64,000 nt of DNA. Source: Kitasatospora sp. SolWspMP-SS2h. GTDB taxonomy: Bacteria; Actinomycetota; Actinomycetes; Streptomycetales; Streptomycetaceae. The stretch lies in NCBI RefSeq assembly GCF_003259315.1, contig NZ_QLLT01000013.1, forward strand, positions 1 to 64,000. Direction: 5' to 3'. How positions within the stretch are numbered: the first letter of the stretch is position 1; every line of letters begins with the position of its first letter. Shown here one piece after another: positions 43,236 through 51,899 of this stretch. The position numbers and the translations under genes were made by a program. The notes under the pieces are model-generated. The model saw only the letters and a program-made list of their open reading frames with translations, had not been told where the DNA came from and searched no databases.

Positions 43236-43982
43236 ATGCCGTTCGCCGAGACACCACTGCGCGACGAGTACGCCGCCGCCGTCGAACAGCTGGCGCGCCG
43301 GACCCTCGACGCCCTCCGGGACGGCGCTCCCGTGGCCGCGCTCCCGGAGCCGCCCGGCCCGGAGGAGACCGGCTCGGAGGAGACCGCCTCCCGCCCGCTG
43401 CTGGCCGCGGTCCGGGTCCTCGGGGCCGACCTGTTCGCCCCGCGGCTGCTGGCCGGGGCCGAGCCCGACGGGCCCACCGCCGCGCTGCTGGCCCGGGCGC
43501 TGCGAACGTTCCCGGCCCCGGCCGCCCCGTCCCCGGAGGCGGCCCGGGTGGTCGAGTGGCAGGACTGGGCCGTCGGACGGTTCCTCGCCCGCACCCCGTA
43601 CGGGGAGGCCGCGCCGGTGCCGCCCGTGCTGCCCGGACCGGAGGAGGCCGGCTGGCAGGCCTGGTCGGTGCGGATGTCCCAGCTGTCCGGGCTGGCGCTG
43701 CCCGGGCTCGACGGGCCGGTGCACGCGCAGGCCCGCGCGCACTCCCTGGACCTCGCCCGCGGCACCGTCCGCTCCCTGCTGCGCCACGACCTCACCACCG
43801 CCGCCCGGCTCGTCCGCTGGCTCTCCTGGACCGGCGCCGAGGGCCTGCCGCCGCGCCTGGAGGTCGAGCCCGTCCTGGACCGGATCCGGCTGGCCGGCGA
43901 CGGCAGCGCCCGCACCGGGCTGGGCCTCGCCGTCGCCCGCCGGCTGCTCGACGGCCCCGCCGACGGGAGGCGGGCGGCATGA
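43236..43982 (+). CDS. Hypothetical helical protein, 248 aa
   Basis: Not recognised. Mostly alpha-helical (DEYAAAVEQLARRTLDALRD, RVVEWQDWAVGRFLA, DLARGTVRSLLRHDLTTAARLVRWLSW), with Pro-rich linkers and no Cys or metal motif. ATG at 43236 has GGAGGG ten bases upstream. Its TGA overlaps the ATG of the next gene. It is the first gene after the peptide hairpin. It could be a peptide-binding or scaffolding component, which is speculation. Confidence 0.75.
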   Translation: MPFAETPLRDEYAAAVEQLARRTLDALRDGAPVAALPEPPGPEETGSEETASRPLLAAVRVLGADLFAPRLLAGAEPDGPTAALLARALRTFPAPAAPSPEAARVVEWQDWAVGRFLARTPYGEAAPVPPVLPGPEEAGWQAWSVRMSQLSGLALPGLDGPVHAQARAHSLDLARGTVRSLLRHDLTTAARLVRWLSWTGAEGLPPRLEVEPVLDRIRLAGDGSARTGLGLAVARRLLDGPADGRRAA

Positions 43983-44908
43983 CCGACACCCGCGTCCTCG
44001 CCACCGCGCAGCGGCTCGGCTCCCGCGCGCTGTCCTGGCTGCACTCCGCGCACCGGGACGGGCTCGGGCGGATTCCGGACAGCACCCTGATCGACTTCGC
44101 CGATCCCGACAACGCCTACAAGCCGCTCGGGGAGGTCGCCCTCGCCGCCTCCCTCGTCCTGCGCGACGGCGTCAGCGCGCCCGCCGACGCCCGCGCCGCG
44201 CGCGACCTGCTCGACGGCTGCTGGGCGCAGCTGCGCGGGGGCGACCTGCTGTACGAGCGCCAGCTGCACCACTTCACCATGACCGACCCGCTGGAGACCT
44301 ACGGCCACTTCGCCCGGGCCGGCTACCGGCACCCGGCGCTGGAGGAGCTGCTCGACTCGCTCAGCCGGCTGCGGGCCGCGCACGCCGAGGAGATCCGGGC
44401 CAACCGGCGCCTGGGCGTCGCCAACGCCCGGCGGGTCGTCGGGCTCGGCCACCGGCCGGACTGGGAGGCGCTCGCCCTGGGCACCTGGCTCGGCGCCAGG
44501 CCGGAGCCCTGGGCCGTGAACTGGATGACCGGGTACGACATCACCCACACCGTCTTCCACCTCACCGACTGGGGCGCCCGCCCGGAGGGCCTCCCCCGGG
44601 CGATGCACGACTACGTCCGGGACTGGCTGCCCGTCTGGCTCGACGTCTGGGTGGAGGTCGGGCAGTGGGACCTCGTCGCGGAGCTGCTGGTGGTCGACGC
44701 CTGCATCGGCGAGCCGGCCACCGGGCGGCAGGGCTGGGACGCGCTGGCCGCCGCCCAGCACGAGGACGGGCTGCTGCCCCGCGACACCGACCCGGTGGAC
44801 GAGGACCGGGAGCGGGCGTTCCTGGACCACCAGCACACCGCCGTCGTCGCGGTGGTGGCGGGCGACGTCACGCTGGCCCGGGCGCTGCGGGCGACGGCGG
44901 CCGCGTGA
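43979..44908 (+). CDS. Hypothetical protein, 309 aa (DUF6895-like helical fold)
   Basis: Helix-rich soluble protein: ALSWLHSAHRDGLGRIPDST, DNAYKPLGEVALAASLVLRD, LHHFTMTDPLETYGHFARAG, WMTGYDITHTVFHLTDWGAR, WLDVWVEVGQWDLVAELLVVDACIG and HQHTAVVAVVAG. The alpha/alpha pattern with conserved His and Trp recalls alpha-toroid enzymes and the DUF6895 group; assignment is from memory and weak. It overlaps its neighbours at both ends (ATGA and GTGA). It would be the central protein of the peptide-like operon. Confidence 0.75.
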   Translation: MTDTRVLATAQRLGSRALSWLHSAHRDGLGRIPDSTLIDFADPDNAYKPLGEVALAASLVLRDGVSAPADARAARDLLDGCWAQLRGGDLLYERQLHHFTMTDPLETYGHFARAGYRHPALEELLDSLSRLRAAHAEEIRANRRLGVANARRVVGLGHRPDWEALALGTWLGARPEPWAVNWMTGYDITHTVFHLTDWGARPEGLPRAMHDYVRDWLPVWLDVWVEVGQWDLVAELLVVDACIGEPATGRQGWDALAAAQHEDGLLPRDTDPVDEDRERAFLDHQHTAVVAVVAGDVTLARALRATAAA

Positions 44909-45948
44909 GCGGGGTGGACGCCGCGGTCGCGGCGGCGGTGCGGGCCGCCGCGTCGTCGTCCGCGACCGCCGTCACGGTGGCCGTGGTGCGCGGCGATCGG
45001 GAGGAGGTGCGGTGCTCCGGGCGGACCGGGCGGGGGCGGGCGGGCCCGTGCACCCCGGACACCGTCTTCGAACTCGGCTCCGTCAGCAAGACGTTCACCG
45101 CGCTGCTGCTCGCCGCGATGGCCGCGCGCGGGGAGCTCGCCCTGGACGAGGCGGTGGACCGCCTGCTGCCCGCCCACTGGCCCGCGGTGGCGGTCCGCTC
45201 CCGCGCGCCGGTCCGGCTGCTGCACCTGGCCACCCACACCGCGGGCCTGCCCCGGCTGCCCCCGGGGCTGCTCGCGGCGGCCCTGCCCGCGTGGCGCAGC
45301 AACCCGTACGCGGCCTTCGGCGAGCAGGAGCTGCGGGCGGCGCTGGCCAGGACCACCGTGCGCGTCGGCCCCGGCAGCCGGTACCGGTACTCCAACTACG
45401 GGGTCGGGCTGCTCGGCCGGGCGCTGGCGGAGCGTGCCGGGCTGCCGTACGGCGAACTGCTCGCCGACCGGGTCCTGTCGCCGCTGGGTCTGGGCGCCAC
45501 GACGTGCGATCCGGACGCGGCCGGACGCGCGGTCGGGTACCGGCGCGGGCACCCGCTGCCGCCCTGGCGGATCCCGGGCCTGCCGGGGGCGGGCGCGGTC
45601 CGGGCGAGCGGCGCCGACCTGCTGCGCTACCTGCGGGCCCACCTCGACGCCCGCCCGGATGCCCGCCCTGCCGCCCGCCCCGCCGCGCTGGCGTCGGCCC
45701 TGGCGGACGTCCAGCGGCCGCGGCTGCGGCTGCCGGCCTCCGGCGACGAGCTGTGCCTGGTGTGGAACCGCCGCCGCTCCGGCGGGCGGGAGCTGTACTT
45801 CCACTCCGGCGGCACCCGGGGTTTCACGGCCTTCGTCGGCTTCTCCCCGCAGGGGCGGGTCGCGGTGGCGGCGCTGGTCAACGCCGGGCCGACCCTGAAC
45901 GGGCGGTTCGTCCAGGCGGGCTACGAGGTGCTGCGGGCCGCCTCGTAG
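44905..45948 (+). CDS. Class C beta-lactamase-fold serine hydrolase
   Basis: 347 residues. SxxK in LGSVSKTFTALLL (nucleophile Ser), YxN in YRYSNYGVGLLGRAL, and HxG in YFHSGGTRGFTAF. There is no signal peptide, so it is probably cytoplasmic, unlike resistance beta-lactamases; intracellular relatives include esterases, DD-peptidase-like enzymes and peptide-modifying hydrolases. GTG at 44905 overlaps the stop of the preceding gene. As the last enzyme of the operon it may trim or acyl-transfer on the 68-aa peptide (inference). Confidence 0.9.
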   Translation: MSGVDAAVAAAVRAAASSSATAVTVAVVRGDREEVRCSGRTGRGRAGPCTPDTVFELGSVSKTFTALLLAAMAARGELALDEAVDRLLPAHWPAVAVRSRAPVRLLHLATHTAGLPRLPPGLLAAALPAWRSNPYAAFGEQELRAALARTTVRVGPGSRYRYSNYGVGLLGRALAERAGLPYGELLADRVLSPLGLGATTCDPDAAGRAVGYRRGHPLPPWRIPGLPGAGAVRASGADLLRYLRAHLDARPDARPAARPAALASALADVQRPRLRLPASGDELCLVWNRRRSGGRELYFHSGGTRGFTAFVGFSPQGRVAVAALVNAGPTLNGRFVQAGYEVLRAAS

Positions 45949-46094
45949 CCCGCCCGGACGGTGCTTACGCGGACGGTGCCCGCCCGGGCCGTGCCCGGCG
46001 GGATCGGTCGGCCCGGGCGGTTCCGCGCGGGCCGGGGCGAGCCCGCGGTGCGGGCGGGCGGCGTACCGGCGGGGGACCGCCCGTGGCCCGGTCC

Positions 46095-46952
46095 TCACCG
46101 GCGGTCCGGCGCCGGTGCGGCGAAGCGGTTGGGCCCGAGGACGGCGAGCAGGCGGAGCTTCTCCTCGCTCTCGCTGCGGGGTGCGGCGGTGAGCACGAGC
46201 AGCACCTGGGACTGGTCCTCGGTGAACAGGGCCTGGCAGTCGACCTCGATCGGTCCGACTTCGGGGTGGACGAGCGTCTTGTGGTCCTCGAAGCGCCGGG
46301 CGACCTCGTGGCGCGCCCACAGGCCGGCGAACTCCTCGCTGGCCCGGCTCAGGGCCCGGACCAGCTCGCCCGCGGTGGATCGCGGGCCGCGGACGCCGTA
46401 GGCGGCGCGCAGGCTGGCGACCTGGGCGCGGCTCTGCCGGTCCCGGTCCTGCTCGGGGTAGAGGAGCCGGGCGGAGGGGTCGGTGAACCAGCGGTAGATG
46501 GCGCTGCGGGCCGGGCCGGTCAGGTGCGAGGCGTCGCCGAACAGGGCCGCGGCCGGGCCGTTCTGCACCAGTGTCTCGCCCAGGTCGCTGAGGACCAGCG
46601 CCGGCGTGTCGGCGAGGCGGTCGAGCACCCGCAGCAGCGCGGGGGCGACGTGGGGCGAGGCCGCCAGGGCGGCCGGGGCGTTGTGCCCGGCGATCCGGTA
46701 CAGGTAGTCGCGTTCGTCCCTGGTCAGCCGCAGGGCGCGGGCCAGCGCGGACAGGATGTGGGCGCTGGGCTGGGGGGCGCGCCGCTGCTCCAGCCTGGTG
46801 TAGTAGTCGGTCGACATCACGGCGAGCGAGGCGACCTCCTCCCGGCGCAGTCCGGGGGCCCGGCGGCGGGCGCCCAGGGGCAGGCCGACGTCCTCCGGTC
46901 GCAGTGCCTCGCGGCGGCGGCGCAGGAAGTCGGCGAGTGCGGGGCGGTCCAT
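46095..46952 (-). CDS. XRE-family regulator with MmyB-like ligand domain
   Basis: 285 residues. N-terminal helix-turn-helix (LADFLRRRREALRPEDVGL, GLRREEVASLAVMSTDYYTRLEQRR) followed by the MmyB-like PAS-type ligand domain (GETLVQNGPAAALFGD, RSAIYRWFTDPSARLLYPEQ, EVARRFEDHKTLVHPEVG). ATG at 46952 is followed, on the other side of a 102-bp gap, by a divergent SDR gene; a long dyad in that gap is its probable operator. Such pairs commonly act as repressor and target. Confidence 0.92.
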   Translation of the reverse strand: MDRPALADFLRRRREALRPEDVGLPLGARRRAPGLRREEVASLAVMSTDYYTRLEQRRAPQPSAHILSALARALRLTRDERDYLYRIAGHNAPAALAASPHVAPALLRVLDRLADTPALVLSDLGETLVQNGPAAALFGDASHLTGPARSAIYRWFTDPSARLLYPEQDRDRQSRAQVASLRAAYGVRGPRSTAGELVRALSRASEEFAGLWARHEVARRFEDHKTLVHPEVGPIEVDCQALFTEDQSQVLLVLTAAPRSESEEKLRLLAVLGPNRFAAPAPDRR

Positions 46953-46956
46953 GGAT

Positions 46957-47050
46957 CCGATTGTCGTCCCGCCGCCGCCGCTCAGCCAGGGACCGGTGGT
47001 CCCCCGATGAGGCGTCCCTGCCACCGGCCCCGGCGGCGGACGATAGTCGG
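46957..47050. promoter_or_regulatory. Long dyad between regulator and SDR gene
   Basis: CCGATTGTCGTCCCGCCGCCG (46957-46977, given only in part here as CCGATTGTCGTCC) is matched in inverted orientation by 47031-47050, with 18 identities, two mismatches and one gap; centre-to-centre distance about 73 bp. The right arm ends at the SDR ribosome binding site. Confidence 0.65.
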
Positions 47051-47054
47051 AGGC

Positions 47055-47828
47055 ATGAACATCTCCGGAAACACCGTCTTCATCCCGGGCTCCACCAGCG
47101 GCATCGGGCTGTCGCTCGCACTGGCGCTGCGCGACCGGGGCAACACCGTCGTCGTGGGCGGCCGGCGCGCCGAGCTGCTGGAGCGGATCGCGGCCGAGCA
47201 CCCCGGTGTCGACACCGTGCTGGTGGACGCCGCCGACCCGGCGAGCATCGACGCCGCGGCGAAGGAGGTCCTCGCCCGCCACCCCGACCTGAACGTCCTG
47301 GTGCCGATGGCCGGGGTGATGAGCGCCGAGGACTGGCACAGCCCGGCGTCGTTCCTGGCCACCGCCGAGTCCACGGTCACCACGAACCTGCTCGGCACGA
47401 TCCGGCTGATCGCGGCGTTCGTCGAACACCTCCAGCGGCAGCCGGACGCCACGATCATGACCGTCTCGTCCGGTCTGGCGTTCGCTCCCCTGAAGGCCAC
47501 CCCGACGTACAACGCGACGAAGGCCGCCGTCCACATGCTCAGCGAGTCCGTCCGGCTGCAGCTCGCCGACACCTCCGTCAAGGTCGTGGAGCTGGTGCCC
47601 CCGGCCGTCCGCACCGCCCTCATGCCCGGGCACGAGGAGAACGAGGCAGCCATGCCGCTGGAGGAGTTCACCGCGGAGGTGATCGGGCTGATCGAGGCCC
47701 GGCCCGACGCGAAGGAGATCCAGGTGGAGCGCGTGAAGTTCCTGCGCTACGGGGAGGCCCGCGGCGACTACGACCGGGTCGTCGCCGCGCTCAACCCCGC
47801 CGGGGACCGGGTGGACGGAGGGGAGTAG
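47055..47828 (+). CDS. Short-chain dehydrogenase (DltE-like SDR)
   Basis: 257 residues. Cofactor motif TVFIPGSTSGIGLSLALAL, VPMAGVMSAEDW (NAG-like), Ser in MTVSSGLAFAPL and YNATKAAVH (YxxxK). The substitution PGSTSGIG in place of TGxxxGIG and the AMPLEEFTAEVIGLIEAR tail are typical of the DltE-like group. ATG at 47055 follows GGAGG. It is divergent from, and probably controlled by, the XRE regulator. Confidence 0.92.
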   Translation: MNISGNTVFIPGSTSGIGLSLALALRDRGNTVVVGGRRAELLERIAAEHPGVDTVLVDAADPASIDAAAKEVLARHPDLNVLVPMAGVMSAEDWHSPASFLATAESTVTTNLLGTIRLIAAFVEHLQRQPDATIMTVSSGLAFAPLKATPTYNATKAAVHMLSESVRLQLADTSVKVVELVPPAVRTALMPGHEENEAAMPLEEFTAEVIGLIEARPDAKEIQVERVKFLRYGEARGDYDRVVAALNPAGDRVDGGE

Positions 47829-48014
47829 CCCGGGCGGCCGGGGCGGTGCCGGGGCGCGGGAGGGGCCGCTCGGGGGGTGAATCGTCCGCCCGGAGCGACT
47901 GGGCGGCCCGTTCCGGGGATAGACGAAGAGAGCCTCCTGCGCCGTCGGCGTGCGGCGCCCGCGCGGCGCCCCGCCCGGGTGTGCGCAGCGTTATCCGACG
48001 GGAAAGCGAGCTCG

Positions 48015-49310
48015 ATGTCCTCCGTATCGCTGTCGGCATCCACGGGGAGCACGGCCGCCCCGTCCGAGCGGGGCGGCGGCTCCGGCGCGGTTCCTCCGCT
48101 GGGCGGGCGGGGGCGTTCCCCCGGCGGGCCGGGGCTGCCGGTCGCGGCCCGGGCCGCGCCGCTGGTGCGGGGCGCGGACGGCGTGGACGGTGACGTGTCG
48201 GCCGCGGTCGGCCGGGTGCTCGACGAGTGGCTGGCGGGCCGGGTGGCGCGGGCGGGGACCCTGGACGGGACGTTCGCGGCCGACCTCGCCCACCGGGTGG
48301 CGGACTTCACCGGGCGCGGGGGCAAGCGGGTGCGGGCGCGGCTGCTGTGGTGGGCGGCGCGCGCGTGCGGGGGGCCGGACGTGCCGGTCGGGGCCGCGCT
48401 GGCCACGGGGGCCGCGCTGGAGCTGCTGCAGACCTGCGCGCTCGTCCAGGACGACGTGATGGACGGTTCGGCGACGCGCCGCGGCCGTCGGGCCCTGCAC
48501 GTGGACGTGGCCGCCCAGTACGCGCCGGGAGCGGGCGGGCGGGGGGCCGCGGACCTCGGTGCGGCGGCGGGCGTGCTGGCCGGGGACCTGGCGCTGGTCT
48601 GGGCCGACGACCTGGCCGCCGCCGCGCGGTCGGAGCTGCGGGAGTCCCGGCGGCAGCAGATGCGGGAGGTCTGGTCGGACCTGCGGATGGAGATGGTGGC
48701 CGGCCAGTACCTCGACGTGCACGGCCAGGTGACCGGGTCGCGCTCGCCGGCCCGGGCGATCCGGGTCGCGGAGCTCAAGAGCGCGATGTACTCGGTGGAG
48801 CGGCCGGTCCACCTGGGGGCCGTGCTGGCCGGGGCGCGGCCGGAGCAGGTGGAGGCGCTGCGCCGTGCGGGCCGCTGCGCGGGCGTCGCCTTCCAGTTCA
48901 AGGACGACCTGGACGGGGTGTTCGGGGACCCGGCGCGGACCGGCAAGCCCTGCGGCGACGACGTCCGGGCCGGCAAGCCCACCTACCTGTTCGCGGTGGC
49001 GCGGGCCCGGGCGGTCGCCCGGCGCGACCGCGCCTCCGCCGAGGTGCTGGGCCGGTGCCTGGGCGACCCGGAGCTGGACGGGGCCGGGTTGGACCGGGTC
49101 CGGGAGGCGCTGGTGGCCACCGGGGCGCGGGCCGCCGTCGAGTCCCGCATCGAGCGGCTCTCCGCGCGCAGCACGGAGTACCTGGAGCGGGCCCGTCCGC
49201 TGGCCCCCGGTGCCGAGCGGCTGGCCGCCCTGCTGCGGGCGACCGCCGGGCTGCCGCCCGTCGGCGCGGGCGGCGCGGAGGGCACGGGCGGCGCGGGGGG
49301 TGCGCGGTGA
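48015..49310 (+). CDS. crtE: Geranylgeranyl diphosphate synthase
   Basis: 431 residues, trans-prenyl synthase. First aspartate-rich motif in LVQDDVMDGS; second in FQFKDDLDGVFGD (DDLDG, variant of DDxxD). KRVRARLLWWAARA precedes the first motif. It builds C20-PP for phytoene synthesis. ATG at 48015 follows GGAAAG; a longer start at 47877 has no such signal. About 90 Gly/Pro-rich N-terminal residues precede the fold. First gene of the crtE-I-B-Rieske operon; stop overlaps crtI. Confidence 0.92.
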   Translation: MSSVSLSASTGSTAAPSERGGGSGAVPPLGGRGRSPGGPGLPVAARAAPLVRGADGVDGDVSAAVGRVLDEWLAGRVARAGTLDGTFAADLAHRVADFTGRGGKRVRARLLWWAARACGGPDVPVGAALATGAALELLQTCALVQDDVMDGSATRRGRRALHVDVAAQYAPGAGGRGAADLGAAAGVLAGDLALVWADDLAAAARSELRESRRQQMREVWSDLRMEMVAGQYLDVHGQVTGSRSPARAIRVAELKSAMYSVERPVHLGAVLAGARPEQVEALRRAGRCAGVAFQFKDDLDGVFGDPARTGKPCGDDVRAGKPTYLFAVARARAVARRDRASAEVLGRCLGDPELDGAGLDRVREALVATGARAAVESRIERLSARSTEYLERARPLAPGAERLAALLRATAGLPPVGAGGAEGTGGAGGAR

Positions 49311-50914
49311 GCCGCGCCGTGCCGTCGGCCGATCACGTCGTCGTGGTCGGGGCGGGCCTGGCCGGGCTGTCCGCCGCCTGCCACCTGGTCGGCGCGGGGC
49401 GGCGGGTGACCGTCGTCGAACGGGACGGGGAGCCCGGCGGGCGGGCCGGGCGGATCCGGCGCGGCGGGTACCTGTTCGACACCGGGCCGACCGTGCTGAC
49501 CATGCCCGAGCTCGCCGACGAGGCGTTCGCGGCGGTGGGCACCTCGCTGCGCGCGCACGTCGACCTGCTGCCGCTGCACCCCGCCTACCGGGCCCGGTTC
49601 GCGGACGGCAGCGCGCTGGACGTGCACACCGACGCGCAGGCGATGGAGGCCGAGGTGGAGCGGTTCGCCGGCGCGCGGGAGGCGGCGGGCTACCGGGAGC
49701 TGCGCCACTGGCTCACCCGACTCTACCGGGCGCAGATGCGGCGCTTCATCGACACTAACTTCGACTCGCCGTGGCAGCTGCTCAACCCCGACCTGGCGCG
49801 GCTGGCCGCCCTGGGCGGGTTCGGCCGACTCGCCCCGCGGATCGGGCGCCACCTGCGCGACGAGCGGCTGCGACGGGTCTTCTCGTTCCAGTCCCTGTAC
49901 GCGGGGGTGGCACCGGCCCGGGCGCTGGCCGCCTACGCGGTGATCGCCTACATGGACACCGTGGCCGGGGTGTGGTTCCCGCGCGGCGGCATGCACGCGC
50001 TGCCCCGGGCGATGGCCGACGCCGCCGCCGCGGCGGGCGCCGGGTTCCGGTACGGGAGCACCGTCACCGGGCTGGAGCGCCGGGGCGACCGGGTCACGGC
50101 CGTGGTCACGGACCGCGGGCGGATCGCCTGCGACGCGGTCGTGCTGACCCCCGACCTGCCGGTGGCGTACCGGCTGCTGGGGCGGGCTCCGCGGCGGGCG
50201 CTGCCGCTGCGGTTCTCGCCCTCGGCGGTCGTGCTGCACCTGGGCACCGACCGGACCTGGCCCGAGCTGGCCCACCACACCCTGTCCTTCGGCCACGCCT
50301 GGGAGCGGACCTTCGACGAACTGACCCGCACCGGCAGCCTGATGACGGACCCCTCGCTGCTGATCACCCGGCCGACCGGCACCGATCCGTCGCTGGCCCC
50401 GGCCGGGCGGCACACCCACTACGTGCTGGCGCCGGTGCCCAACACCGCCGTCGGCCCGGGCGCGGCGGCCTGGGGCGACCTCGCGCCGGGCTACCGCGAA
50501 CACCTGCTCGACACCCTGGAGCGGCGCGGGCTGACCGGGCTCGGCGCGTCCGTCGAGGAGGAGTGCCTGGTGACCCCGGCCGACTGGACCGCCCGGGGGC
50601 ACGCGGCGGGCACCCCGTTCTCGGCGGCCCACACCTTCGCGCAGACCGGCCCGTTCCGGCCGCGCAACCTGGTGCGGGGCCTGGAGAACGTGGTGCTCGC
50701 CGGCTGCGGCACCACGCCCGGGGTCGGCGTGCCGACCGTCCTGATCAGCGGGAAGCTCGCCGCCGCCCGGATCACCGGCCCGGCCCGCCCCGGCCCGGCG
50801 CGCCGCCGCCCGCCCTCGGCGTCCGCCGCGCCGCCCGGCCCCGAGGCGGCGCCGGTCCCGTCCTCGACCCCGATCTCGTCCCCGACGGCAGGAGCACCGC
50901 ATGACGGCCCGTGA
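49307..50914 (+). CDS. crtI: Phytoene desaturase
   Basis: 535 residues. FAD-binding VVVVGAGLAGLSAACHLV, then GGRAGRIRRGGYLFDTGPTV, and the C-terminal CrtI signature with CGTTPGVGVPTVLISGKLA. Converts phytoene to lycopene by four desaturations. GTG at 49307 overlaps the crtE stop. The C-terminal ~40 residues are Pro/Ala-rich. crtB starts inside its last codons (14-bp overlap). Confidence 0.95.
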   Translation: MSRAVPSADHVVVVGAGLAGLSAACHLVGAGRRVTVVERDGEPGGRAGRIRRGGYLFDTGPTVLTMPELADEAFAAVGTSLRAHVDLLPLHPAYRARFADGSALDVHTDAQAMEAEVERFAGAREAAGYRELRHWLTRLYRAQMRRFIDTNFDSPWQLLNPDLARLAALGGFGRLAPRIGRHLRDERLRRVFSFQSLYAGVAPARALAAYAVIAYMDTVAGVWFPRGGMHALPRAMADAAAAAGAGFRYGSTVTGLERRGDRVTAVVTDRGRIACDAVVLTPDLPVAYRLLGRAPRRALPLRFSPSAVVLHLGTDRTWPELAHHTLSFGHAWERTFDELTRTGSLMTDPSLLITRPTGTDPSLAPAGRHTHYVLAPVPNTAVGPGAAAWGDLAPGYREHLLDTLERRGLTGLGASVEEECLVTPADWTARGHAAGTPFSAAHTFAQTGPFRPRNLVRGLENVVLAGCGTTPGVGVPTVLISGKLAAARITGPARPGPARRRPPSASAAPPGPEAAPVPSSTPISSPTAGAPHDGP

Positions 50915-51899
50915 ACTGGACGCGGCGGGGATCACGGCCCCCGCCCTGCGGGCGGCGTACACCGTCTGCCGGGAGCTCAACGCCCGGCACGGCCGCACCT
51001 ACTTCCTGGCCACCCGGCTGCTGCCGCCGGAGCGCCGGTGCGCGGTCCACGCGCTGTACGGCTTCGCCCGCTGGGCCGACGACATCGTCGACGGGCTGGA
51101 CCGGCGCGAGACGCCCGCCGAGCGCGACCGGCTGCTGGGCGCGCTGGAGCGGGACCTGGCCGGGGGCCTGCGGCGCGGCGACGCGGCGGAGCCGGTGGTG
51201 CGGGCGGTCGCGGACACCGCCGAGCGGTACGGGATCGACCCGGCGCTGTTCACGGACTTCATGGCCTCGATGCGCGCCGACCTCACCGTCACGGACTACC
51301 CCACCTACCGGGACCTGTACGGCTACATGCACGGCTCGGCGGCGGTGATCGGCCTGCAGATGCTGCCCGTCCTCGGCACGGTGACGGGCCGCGCCGAGGC
51401 CGAGCCGCACGCGGCGGCGCTGGGGGTGGCGTTCCAGCTGACCAACTTCCTGCGCGACGTGGGCGAGGACCTGGACCGCGGCCGGGTGTACCTGCCGGCC
51501 GACCTGCTGGCGGCCCACGGGGTGGACCGGCCGCTGCTGGAGTGGAGCCGCCGCACCGGCCGGGACGACGCCCGCATCCGGGCCGCGCTGACGGCGGGCG
51601 CCGCGCTCGCCCGCGGGGTCTACCGGGACGCCGAGCCGGGCATCGCGATGCTGGAGCCCCGGGTGCGGCCCTGCATCCGGACGGCCTTCCTGCTCTACGG
51701 CGGCATCCTGGACGCGATCGCCGAGGACGGCTACGCCGTGCTGCACCGGCGTTCGGTGGTGCCGCTGCGCCGGCGGGCCGCCGTCGCCGCGTCGGGGCTG
51801 ACCCGCATCCTGGCCGCCCGGGTGCGGGCTCCGGGGCGCTCCGGCCCGCCGCCGGGCCCGGCGGGCCGCCGTCCGGCGGGCCGGGGGCGGGCCCGGTGA
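50901..51899 (+). CDS. crtB: Phytoene synthase
   Basis: 332-residue squalene/phytoene synthase. First Asp motif FARWADDIVDGLD, second FLRDVGEDLDRGRVYLP, plus TYFLATRLLPPERR and YGYMHGSAAVIG. Condenses two GGPP molecules to phytoene. ATG at 50901 lies within the end of crtI and its stop overlaps the next gene, so the four plus-strand genes are co-translated. Confidence 0.95.
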   Translation: MTARELDAAGITAPALRAAYTVCRELNARHGRTYFLATRLLPPERRCAVHALYGFARWADDIVDGLDRRETPAERDRLLGALERDLAGGLRRGDAAEPVVRAVADTAERYGIDPALFTDFMASMRADLTVTDYPTYRDLYGYMHGSAAVIGLQMLPVLGTVTGRAEAEPHAAALGVAFQLTNFLRDVGEDLDRGRVYLPADLLAAHGVDRPLLEWSRRTGRDDARIRAALTAGAALARGVYRDAEPGIAMLEPRVRPCIRTAFLLYGGILDAIAEDGYAVLHRRSVVPLRRRAAVAASGLTRILAARVRAPGRSGPPPGPAGRRPAGRGRAR

